Assembly (NCBI RefSeq): GCF_900113435.1 | Contig: NZ_FOPG01000001.1 | Coordinates: forward strand, 1,645,240-1,709,239 | Source: Sulfitobacter dubius | GTDB taxonomy: Bacteria > Pseudomonadota > Alphaproteobacteria > Rhodobacterales > Rhodobacteraceae | Reading direction: 5' to 3' | DNA: 64,000 nt | Shown here: positions 43,878-51,614 of the stretch, piece after piece | How the letters are laid out: each line of letters opens with the position of its first letter | Numbering within the stretch: position 1 is the first letter of the stretch | Program-made: the position numbers and the translations under genes | Notes under the pieces: generated by a model | Told to the model about the DNA's origin: nothing | The model's database searches: none | What the model saw: only the letters and a program-made list of their open reading frames with translations

Positions 43878-44875
43878 AACCCGCGCATCCTGTGATTGCG
43901 CACCGTCCAGATAAAGAAGGGCGCGCCGACAAAGGCGGTAACAATACCAACGTCCAATTCATTCGGCCGCGCGACAATACGGCCCAGCACATCCGACAGC
44001 CCCAACATCGAGGCGCCTGCCAGCGCCGACAGCGGCAGCACCAGCTTGTAATCCACCCCAGCGATCATCCGGCACAGATGCGGCACCACCAGCCCGACAA
44101 AACCAATCGGCCCGCAAAGCGCCGTCGCCGTGCCACATAGGATCACCGCCCCCGCCGCAGCCATAAGGCGCCCCAAGGCGACGCTTTGACCAAGGCCAGT
44201 GGCAAGCTCTTCGCCCAGAGCCAGCGCATTCAGAACGCGGGCCGACGCAAGGCTTAGTAGCAAGCCGACCAAGGCAAAGGGCACGGCAGGCAAAAGTGTC
44301 TCGAAACTTGCACCGCCAACACCGCCGACCTGCCAAGATTGCACAGAACCCGCGATATCGTTGCGCGGTAGCACCACCGCGATGATAAAGGCCGATACCG
44401 CGACCGAAGTCGCCGTGCCCGCAAGGGTGAGTTTCAGCGGCGTCGCCCCGCCCTGCCCGGCTGAGCCGATCAGATAGACGAAGACCGCCGTCACCCCCGC
44501 CCCGGCGATCCCGAGCCACAGATAACTATGCGCGCCGCTGATGTCGAACCAAGCGATGCCCACAACGACAAACAGCGCCGCCCCCGCATTGACACCTAAG
44601 ATGCCCGGATCGGCCAGCGGATTGCGGCTGATGCCCTGCATCACCGCCCCCGCAAGGCCAAGCGCGGCACCCGCCAATATGGCCAACGCCGTGCGCGGCA
44701 TCCGCACTGCAACCGCCGCAGCCCCGATGGTTTCGATCTGGCCGGTTATCCCCGCCCAGATCTCAGCCCATGGGACAGAACGCGCGCCCACGGTCAGCGA
44801 CAGGCCCGTCATCAGAGCCAAAAGTCCGAGCAAAAGCGCAAAGCCTGCCAACCGTTGGGGGCGCTGCACCTGCAT
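43874..44875 (-). CDS. Ferric siderophore ABC permease (FecC/FepD-like)
   Basis: This 333-residue permease has the FecCD motifs RMPRTALAILAGAALGLAGAVMQ and NPLADPGILGVNAGA, and GFVGLVVPHLCRMIAGVDYK. It starts inside the binding-protein stop (TAATG) and its stop overlaps the next permease start (ATGA). With the partner permease it moves the ferric siderophore into the cytoplasm. Confidence 0.92.
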   Translation of the reverse strand: MQVQRPQRLAGFALLLGLLALMTGLSLTVGARSVPWAEIWAGITGQIETIGAAAVAVRMPRTALAILAGAALGLAGAVMQGISRNPLADPGILGVNAGAALFVVVGIAWFDISGAHSYLWLGIAGAGVTAVFVYLIGSAGQGGATPLKLTLAGTATSVAVSAFIIAVVLPRNDIAGSVQSWQVGGVGGASFETLLPAVPFALVGLLLSLASARVLNALALGEELATGLGQSVALGRLMAAAGAVILCGTATALCGPIGFVGLVVPHLCRMIAGVDYKLVLPLSALAGASMLGLSDVLGRIVARPNELDVGIVTAFVGAPFFIWTVRNHRMRGL

Positions 44876-45843
44876 TATTCGCTGCGCGTGGCTGCGGCGC
44901 TCAGACGCGCGAGGTAATCGTCGAGCACATAGTCAATCGACAGCGGCGTCGGGTTGGCAGCGGTGCCCATTGGATCATTCGCTAGCAGCACGACCGACCC
45001 ACGGGCAACCGCCGGAAACCGCGCGATCAACGGGTTCTTCGTCAGCTCATCCAACCGTGCCTGATTGCCATAGGTGACCACCACGTCCACGTCTTCAAAT
45101 AGGTCGATCCGTTCTGCACTGACGCGGCCTGAATATTTTCCTGCCTCACTGGCGTCACGCACCGCTTGGGGTGTGGCCATGCCAATATCGGTCAGGAATT
45201 GCACGCGCTGGTCGGCGGCAGCATAAAAACCGATGGTGCTGAGGTCACGCGGATCAAGGTGAGTTACGAACATGCCGGTTTTGCCTGCCAGTTCAGGATG
45301 CTCTGCGCGGGCGGTTTCGATGCGTGTTTCGATTTCGGCGACCATCGCGTCGCCCTCCGCGGCCATGCCAAGGCCCGCAGCATTCTGGCGGATCATCTCG
45401 CGCCATGTGGTTGTCCACGCCGCTTCGGGATAGGCGATAACCGGCGCGATACGGCTTAGCGTTTCATAGTCGGACTGGGACAGGCCGGAATATGCGGCGA
45501 GGATCACATCAGGCTGGGTGCTGGCCACGGCTTCGAAGTCAATACCGTCGCCCTCGTCGAAAAGCGTTGGCACCTCAGCGCCCAGTTCGTCAAGCGCTTC
45601 GGTCACCCATGGCAGCAACCCATCGCCATCGTCATCGCCCCAGGAGGCGCGTGCGAATCCGACCGGGACAATGCCGAGGGCCAAGGGCACTTCGTGGTTG
45701 GCCCAACCAACCGAAGCCACCCGCTCGGGGCGCTCTGCGACAACCGTTTCGCCAAAGGCGTGTTCAACGGTGACGGGAAAGTCCTGCGCCATGGCCGCAG
45801 TCGCGCCAAAAGCCACACAAATGATTGACAAAGTTCTGAGCAC
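44875..45843 (-). CDS. Ferric siderophore periplasmic binding protein (FecB-like)
   Basis: This 322-residue protein has a signal peptide (MLRTLSIICVAFGATAAMA) and no lipobox, so it is a free periplasmic protein. The core has the class III binding-protein look: PERVASVGWANHEVPLALGI, FEAVASTQPDVILAAYSGLS and VVVTYGNQARLDEL. The GTG start at 45843 follows AAGGGGG. First gene of the importer operon. An iron-box half-site (TTTTAGTAAAC, 45867-45877) lies about 25-35 bases upstream. Confidence 0.9.
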   Translation of the reverse strand: MLRTLSIICVAFGATAAMAQDFPVTVEHAFGETVVAERPERVASVGWANHEVPLALGIVPVGFARASWGDDDGDGLLPWVTEALDELGAEVPTLFDEGDGIDFEAVASTQPDVILAAYSGLSQSDYETLSRIAPVIAYPEAAWTTTWREMIRQNAAGLGMAAEGDAMVAEIETRIETARAEHPELAGKTGMFVTHLDPRDLSTIGFYAAADQRVQFLTDIGMATPQAVRDASEAGKYSGRVSAERIDLFEDVDVVVTYGNQARLDELTKNPLIARFPAVARGSVVLLANDPMGTAANPTPLSIDYVLDDYLARLSAAATRSE

Positions 45844-45949
45844 TTTGGCCCCCTTTAATCCGATTCTTTTAGTAAACTATTGCGTGTTAAGCCGCAGCGC
45901 GCGGGGATGCAACAGGGCACATCGTCGGATCAGGGATTTGGAGGGTGTA

Positions 45950-45971
45950 GGGCCGCCCGCAAAAGCGGCCC
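45950..45971 (-). terminator. Hairpin after the large GEVED/DUF11 gene
   Basis: GGGCCGC (45950-45956) and GCGGCCC (45965-45971) form a 7-bp stem just past the stop. There is no T-run on the minus strand, so termination may be factor-dependent. Confidence 0.4.
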
Positions 45972-45980
45972 GTGTTTTGG

Positions 45981-48900
45981 CTATTGAATGCTGACTTCGA
46001 AGGCAACAAATCCCTGCGCGCCCGGTTGCAGTACCCCCGTGCAGGACCAGCGCAATGCACCATCATAGCCCGGCGTATTTGCCAGTGGTTCATCCAGCGT
46101 GCACTCCACCCCATCGGCCAATGTAATCGGGCTGGGCACCGCAGATGACAGCGCAGTATAGGGCGGCGTTCTGTCGTAGACGACGATATCACGCGCGGGC
46201 ACGGTGCCGACGGTTTCGACATAGATGCGGTATTCCAGCACATCCCCGGCAGAGGCACCGTTGCTGACCCCTTCGGGGCTGCCTTGGGTCACATTACGGA
46301 CGGTTTTGGTCAGTTGCAGCGTGCCTTGGGCCGCCTCTACCACCAGCCGATCAGTGTTGTCGTTTCGCTGGCTCAACCCGCTGGCACCATAGCTGGTATC
46401 GGCCAAAAGGTCGAAACGATAGGTCGATCCCTGCGTCGCGGCACCTGAGGCAGTGACCCTTGCCAGCACGCAAATCAGCGTGCCCGCATCGGTCGGCAGC
46501 GGTCCGGTGATCGCTTGATCGGCTGTACCGTCGCAATCTGTGTCTTCGTAAAGCGCGGTTGAGAATGCCCCGTCGAGGGTAGAGGCGTCGCCCGCGATGT
46601 TGAACGATACGCTGCCCGGTGCGGCGGCGATATACTCATGCCACAACACCAAGACCTGCCCGGCTCGGATGGTTCGCTCTTGCGACTGGTTCAACCGGGC
46701 CGCTTCGACCATGCCGAAATCGAGCGTAGCATAGGACGTGCCCGCTGCAGGTGTGAAGGTGATGCTGCCATCATGCGGGTCACTGTTGACCAGCCCCGGC
46801 AGTGCGGCGCCGCCCTCTGACACGTTCAACAGGCCGGTGCCGGGCAATGCTGTGACGGTGACCGCACCGCTATACCCATCAGGCAATGTCGCGCGCCACA
46901 TGCCATCCGCCGCCACGGCGGGCGTAGCAAGCAACACGCCTCCCGCATCAAATATCTGCACTTCGGCGCGATCTGTGCCCTGTTCACCGCTCTGCTGCGT
47001 GCCGTCATAGGCCGCGCCGCTGGCACCGATGTCAAAAAAGACTGTACCTGAAAGGACGGGTCCGGTTGTGCTAAGGGTCACGCTGGCGCGGGCCTCATCA
47101 TCGTCCGCCAACCCGTCGCCCAGATCATCCACCAGCGCGCCGGTGTCGGGATCACTGTCTAGGTCGATCAGCGAGCTGCCAATGATCTCTGCCTGATTTT
47201 CATATGTCCCATCGCTCTGCATTGTCACGCGGATCGTCAGACTATGGCTGCTGCCCGCAAGAACATCGCCGAGCAACCACACCCCGGTCGCGGGGTCATA
47301 ACTATCGCCCTGTGCCGCCGCATCATCAGAGACATAGGCAAAGCCATCAGGGATCAGATCAAGCACGCGAACATCTGACGGGCTGCCGGGGCCACTGTTC
47401 GATAGGGTCAGCACAATATCCAACGCATCCCCCGCCGCTGCCTCGGTCGCGGGCGTACCGTCCCCGGAGTGCAGGATGGTCTGAGCGAGCGCCAGATCGG
47501 CCTCTGTCGGCGCATTTTCAAACCCAAAGTCATAGCTGACGGCGCTGCCGCTTCCGATATCAACGGCAAGACTTGCGATCGGGTTGCCAGTGGTCAGGAC
47601 CAGCCCCGCAGGAATCTCGGGATCGGTCTCATCCACTTCCACCAAATAGCCACGCGCCGGGTCAAGATTGTTGAACAGATAGGCCCCCGCCGCATCGGTT
47701 TCGGTCGACCCGACAACCGTGTCATCCGCAGGATCAACCGGGGTGCCCGCATCATCGAAAAGCGTCACGCCAATGCCAGCAGGCAGTGTGGTTTCCGCCC
47801 CATCGCGGCTGCCAGAACTGTCGGCGTCTTCGTAAAGTGTGCCTTCTATCGCGCCTTGCGGAAGCAGGTTGACGAGGGTCACAAGGTAATCCTCGACCTC
47901 CCCATCGAAGTTCAAACCGCTGAACGGGTCTTGGGTTAGCGCGCTTGAAGTCGACCAACGGACGCGCGCAAAGCTGGTGCCATTGCCGACGTCAGCAGGC
48001 ACCGGGATATTCAGGGTGATCTGGTTATTGAAGCTGCCATCAGTATCGCCAAGACCACCATCGCGGAAGTTGACGGCAACCTGTTCGGTCGGGTCAAAGA
48101 CATTGTTCTGGTTGAAGTCGATCCACACCTGAAGGTTTGTGATGCCTTCGGTCACAGGTATGCCAAGGGCAAGCTGCACACTTAACGTCTCATGAGTTTG
48201 AATGGTCAGCGGCACGATCGTGCCTGCCTCAAGCACCGGGAAGACGGCGATGGAATCCTCATCGTCAATCCCATCAAGATCGTCCCCATCCGCGCTAGCG
48301 CTATACATGGTTTCAGTCTCGGAATCGGGCACCCCACCGCCAAGATAGATGTCCGACGCAATGATGTGACGCGGTTCGCCATAGCTTGCAGGGGCATCAC
48401 CCCGGTCCACCAGATCGGCAGCCGCGATCACAAGCGAGTAATCCTCGACCTCGCCGTCGACGACAAAACTGGCGACAGGCAACCCGGCCTCGGAAGAATA
48501 ACGGAAGCGTGCGAAAGTGGTGGAAGTGGTAGCGTCGCTGGGCACGCTCACGTCGATCTGGATCACGCCATCGCCCGCTACGTCATCGAAGCCGGTGCCA
48601 TCGTCGCGCAGATCACTTGCGATGTTTTCGCCAAAGGAGCCTTCGAAAACCCCATCCCCGTTAAAGTCGATCCACGCCTGAAGGTAGCCCGCACCGGTGA
48701 CCGGAACGTTGAGCGTGCTGATCACACCTTGGGTCATTACAGGGAAAACCACCGCATCTTCGTCATCAGTATCCAGCAAGTCATCCGCCGTGGCCGAAGC
48801 GTCAGATTGTGCCACCAGTTCAATATCTGGCGGAATGCTTCCAAGGTAGATGAGGGGCGTATCGCTTACCCCATGGGACGCCGTCAGATATGAAATCGGC

Positions 48901-51086
48901 GCATCGCCAAAATCGACGCCCAAGCCATCAAAGACAGCGATGATTACCCGCGCCCGGTCACATTGCGTGGGGTCTAGGTTGTCGCAAAGCTCATACTCGA
49001 TCTCATAGGTGCCAGAAGGCACGCCGGGCGGAACGATCACCCGACCCGCATCTGCGCCTTGTGTCTCAAGTACGGGCACCGGGTCGCCGGTGTTTTGAGG
49101 CACGGCCTCGGTCAGGACATCCAGCGTTGCGGTTGGAAAGGCGGCTGGCAGGCCGTTGATCGTGTCGTTGGACATGACCTCTCCGGCGGTGCCGCCCAGC
49201 AAGCTGTTAAGGGGAGACGCCGTATAGTCATCGTCGCCCGCCACCACGCTGGCCGAGGTATTCGTCACCGCGCAGAGCCGGATCGAAGAACCGCGCGCCG
49301 CATCATTTTGCGAAGTTCCGGTATAGCCGTGAATGAATTCTCCTTCCGTAAAGGTGCCGTATTCATAGGTCACATAGTTGTCGAAACTGCTCTCATTCGG
49401 CTCATCAATCCAATTGGTCGGATCGCCGGTCTTGGCAGGGTCCATCGTGATGGCCTGCCCATTGGCCGGGAATGAGGCCAGAGGTGCGGTGTGAAAATAT
49501 GAAATTCCATCGGGTGCAAGCAAAGGGCCAACAACGTCAGAACTGTCATCCGTTGTGCCGCGGCTGTCCACGTCCGTCTGCTGAATGATCACACCGTTGA
49601 TGCGGCTTTGCTCGACCGGCGTCCCTTGAGGATTGGACGGGGTCGCACTGCCGTCTTGGACAAGACGTAGCCGGTAGGTGACAAAGCCATTGTCGATCGG
49701 CGTCATCCGCGCTTCGAGCGACCCGTCGATATTGACGTTTATGGCGTTACTAATTTGTGTCGCCTGAAACACGACATCCAAATCGTTACCGTTAATGTCT
49801 GTGGTGACATTGTCATAAACGAAGATATCTGAGGTGGTCAGCGCGAAGGCGCTCCCCGCCCCTGCCAATTGGGTGCGCGGCTGCCCAAAGACGGATTGCG
49901 GCGTGCAGGTTTGCGGCCCCGTATCGGTCGACAGCACATTGGCGACGATGCTGGCATTCTCTGGGTTGGATTGCAGGCGGGATACGAAAGGCGTGCCAAT
50001 TGCGCCAATCCCTGCCGTGGCCGTGCTATCGACCGCACCCGACAACGCATCAGCCGCCGTAACAGTATATTCCGCCGTACAGGTTACCGTGCCACCGGGT
50101 GCCACGGGCGCGGTGATCGCAGGGCAAGTGACCGTTCCCACAAGACTGTCTTGGATCACCACATCTTGGTTCAGGTTAAAGGGCAACTCCCCCGTGTTCG
50201 TCACCTCATAGATAAAGGTAATCGTATTGCCTTGCAGCGCGGACAGCGGGCTGGTGAAACGCGTAAGGCCGATGGTCTGATCCGTGGTGAAATTCACCTC
50301 CGCAAAAATGCCAATCCCCCGCGCGCCCGCGTCGTAAGGCAGCGTCACAGGATTGTAGTAACTGCGCACCTCACCGATGCTTTCATCGTACCAAATTTCG
50401 ATCCGCGAGGTTGCATCGGGATAGGTCAGCCGGATCGACCCGTTCGAATCGTTATTGGATGTAGGAGAAAGAACGGCGCTCCCGTCAATGAACAAACACT
50501 GCGCCTCGTTTGCATTCAGCAGCCCCGTATCGCCAGAGCCTAGACCAGGGCCAACAACCACGGTGGGCGCGGGGCCTAGCGTGCTAATACTCGGATTGCC
50601 GTTGTCACCAAAGGCGGTGACGAAGTCGCACCGGTCGGCCGTGCTGTGCGCATCAGAGGCATCCATGTCGAGAATGTCGACAAATAAGTTGTCAACCTGA
50701 AACGCCACTCCGCCAGAGCTTGCCGTTACGCTGGCAGTGATCCTGTCATCCCCGCGCCGCCCCGCGTTCGGCGCGGCATCGCCGATGACAACCAATGATT
50801 CCACGCCGCCGCCGAAAATGTCTACGTCATCCGGGCTCAAAATCGGGTTGCCCTGCGCATCAGTGCTATAGGAGCGCAGCGACCCTGTCATCTCTACGGT
50901 CGCATCAATCTCAAAGCCGTATTGATCATCTAGGGTTCGCACCAACGGCCCGGCAAATCCTGCGGGCCAGTCGAATGTCGACCAATCGATAGAGAAATCC
51001 CCGGCTTCCGCGGCTGTCATGGCGACTGTGGCGCAAACGGCTAAGGAAACGCCGCACAGCATTTTCCGACAATGAAGATGTTTCAC
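45981..51086 (-). CDS. Very large secreted GEVED / SdrD-B / DUF11 protein
   Basis: This 1701-residue protein has a signal peptide (MKHLHCRKMLCGVSLAVCAT, cleavage near AEA-GDF). Domains in order: an N-terminal unknown region; a DUF11-like module near 270-370 (NTITFIYEVTNTGELPFN); two GEVED domains near 723-880 and 897-1060, each with the acidic DEDSI/DEDAV turn and GEVEDY; an SdrD-B domain near 1080-1150 (EDADSSGSRDGAETTLPAG); a DUF11 domain near 1198-1300; and a C-terminal DUF11-like module (1588-1701). It is very acidic and repeat-rich, as expected for a secreted calcium-binding fibre or adhesin. No membrane anchor, sortase or T1SS signal is seen. I use the GTG at 51086 (AAAGG upstream) rather than 51131. 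Confidence 0.88.
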   Translation of the reverse strand: MKHLHCRKMLCGVSLAVCATVAMTAAEAGDFSIDWSTFDWPAGFAGPLVRTLDDQYGFEIDATVEMTGSLRSYSTDAQGNPILSPDDVDIFGGGVESLVVIGDAAPNAGRRGDDRITASVTASSGGVAFQVDNLFVDILDMDASDAHSTADRCDFVTAFGDNGNPSISTLGPAPTVVVGPGLGSGDTGLLNANEAQCLFIDGSAVLSPTSNNDSNGSIRLTYPDATSRIEIWYDESIGEVRSYYNPVTLPYDAGARGIGIFAEVNFTTDQTIGLTRFTSPLSALQGNTITFIYEVTNTGELPFNLNQDVVIQDSLVGTVTCPAITAPVAPGGTVTCTAEYTVTAADALSGAVDSTATAGIGAIGTPFVSRLQSNPENASIVANVLSTDTGPQTCTPQSVFGQPRTQLAGAGSAFALTTSDIFVYDNVTTDINGNDLDVVFQATQISNAINVNIDGSLEARMTPIDNGFVTYRLRLVQDGSATPSNPQGTPVEQSRINGVIIQQTDVDSRGTTDDSSDVVGPLLAPDGISYFHTAPLASFPANGQAITMDPAKTGDPTNWIDEPNESSFDNYVTYEYGTFTEGEFIHGYTGTSQNDAARGSSIRLCAVTNTSASVVAGDDDYTASPLNSLLGGTAGEVMSNDTINGLPAAFPTATLDVLTEAVPQNTGDPVPVLETQGADAGRVIVPPGVPSGTYEIEYELCDNLDPTQCDRARVIIAVFDGLGVDFGDAPISYLTASHGVSDTPLIYLGSIPPDIELVAQSDASATADDLLDTDDEDAVVFPVMTQGVISTLNVPVTGAGYLQAWIDFNGDGVFEGSFGENIASDLRDDGTGFDDVAGDGVIQIDVSVPSDATTSTTFARFRYSSEAGLPVASFVVDGEVEDYSLVIAAADLVDRGDAPASYGEPRHIIASDIYLGGGVPDSETETMYSASADGDDLDGIDDEDSIAVFPVLEAGTIVPLTIQTHETLSVQLALGIPVTEGITNLQVWIDFNQNNVFDPTEQVAVNFRDGGLGDTDGSFNNQITLNIPVPADVGNGTSFARVRWSTSSALTQDPFSGLNFDGEVEDYLVTLVNLLPQGAIEGTLYEDADSSGSRDGAETTLPAGIGVTLFDDAGTPVDPADDTVVGSTETDAAGAYLFNNLDPARGYLVEVDETDPEIPAGLVLTTGNPIASLAVDIGSGSAVSYDFGFENAPTEADLALAQTILHSGDGTPATEAAAGDALDIVLTLSNSGPGSPSDVRVLDLIPDGFAYVSDDAAAQGDSYDPATGVWLLGDVLAGSSHSLTIRVTMQSDGTYENQAEIIGSSLIDLDSDPDTGALVDDLGDGLADDDEARASVTLSTTGPVLSGTVFFDIGASGAAYDGTQQSGEQGTDRAEVQIFDAGGVLLATPAVAADGMWRATLPDGYSGAVTVTALPGTGLLNVSEGGAALPGLVNSDPHDGSITFTPAAGTSYATLDFGMVEAARLNQSQERTIRAGQVLVLWHEYIAAAPGSVSFNIAGDASTLDGAFSTALYEDTDCDGTADQAITGPLPTDAGTLICVLARVTASGAATQGSTYRFDLLADTSYGASGLSQRNDNTDRLVVEAAQGTLQLTKTVRNVTQGSPEGVSNGASAGDVLEYRIYVETVGTVPARDIVVYDRTPPYTALSSAVPSPITLADGVECTLDEPLANTPGYDGALRWSCTGVLQPGAQGFVAFEVSIQ

Positions 51087-51233
51087 AATATACCTTTCGG
51101 TCCCGGCCATTGAATCCGCAGAAACAGGCACCCAAACGATGTAACGAGCTTAATTTTCCCTACCTTTATCGTGAATTTCCGTCCCCAAGACGAAGGTGCA
51201 TTCGATCAGACTCAACGGCCCAGTGGATAGCGC

Positions 51234-51251
51234 GATATACTTGAGGATAGG
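51234..51251 (+). promoter_or_regulatory. Locus motif copy a: nnTAT-N8-ATAGG
   Basis: GATAT-ACTTGAGG-ATAGG followed by T lies about 148 bases upstream of the large gene start. It shares spacing and the AGGATAGGT core with three other copies at this locus. I infer a binding site for the LuxR-type regulator encoded at 54918. Confidence 0.5.
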
Positions 51252-51288
51252 TGAAAGTCCTGACAAACCTCGTCGAATGCGGCCCCGG

Positions 51289-51307
51289 CCTTCCCCCGAG
51301 GGGAGGG
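51289..51307. other. Strong hairpin in the leader of the large gene
   Basis: CCTTCCCC (51289-51296) pairs with GGGGAGGG (51300-51307) over 8 bp with one G-T pair and a 3-base loop; CCGGC/GCCGG at 51285-51289 and 51317-51321 could extend it as an alternative outer stem. It is the most structured part of the 528-base gap. Confidence 0.45.
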
Positions 51308-51567
51308 ATGGAGAAAGCCGGAGGGGCGCATCGCTGCAAGACAATCAAGGAGCCGCTCCCTGGGGTGGGGGGACGGGTAGCAGCTCCTGAGAAGGCCCGC
51401 GCGTCGAAGCATTTTTCAGACAGATCGGTCGAAAAAACCGACTGTCAGCTTAGGGGAGCGGTCATTGAACTGGTCAACGATGCCTTCATGCAGACCCGTC
51501 GATTGGCGGGTACATCTCAACATAGTCCGTGCCGCGCGCTGTTGCATCTCAGCGGGGGTATAATCGG

Positions 51568-51585
51568 GCTAGCCTTAAGGATAGG
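51568..51585 (+). promoter_or_regulatory. Locus motif copy b: nnTAT-N8-ATAGG
   Basis: GCTAG-CCTTAAGG-ATAGG followed by T is 30 bases from the hybrid kinase stop and nearly palindromic (CTAgCCTTAAGGaTAG). TATAAT-like sequence lies beside it on the plus strand. Confidence 0.45.
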
Positions 51586-51614
51586 TTATAATGTGCTTGG
51601 ATTGGTTCCCGTTC

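Larger units (their letters stand above)
51087..51614. other. Long leader region of the large GEVED/DUF11 gene
   Basis: These 528 bases between two minus-strand genes hold no convincing gene. They contain two copies of the AAGG-ATAGG motif (51234-51251 and 51568-51585) and a strong hairpin at 51289-51307. This could be a regulated promoter plus a long structured leader, or encode a small RNA. Confidence 0.5.

Noticed and set aside
45867-45877. TTTTAGTAAAC upstream of the FecB-like gene as a full iron box
   Set aside because: Only one half of the palindrome is present; the left half matches poorly. It is kept as a half-site mention only.
49869-50543. Plus-strand frame opposite the large GEVED gene
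   Set aside because: Low-complexity His/Arg-rich translation without domain features; the minus-strand gene is continuous through it.
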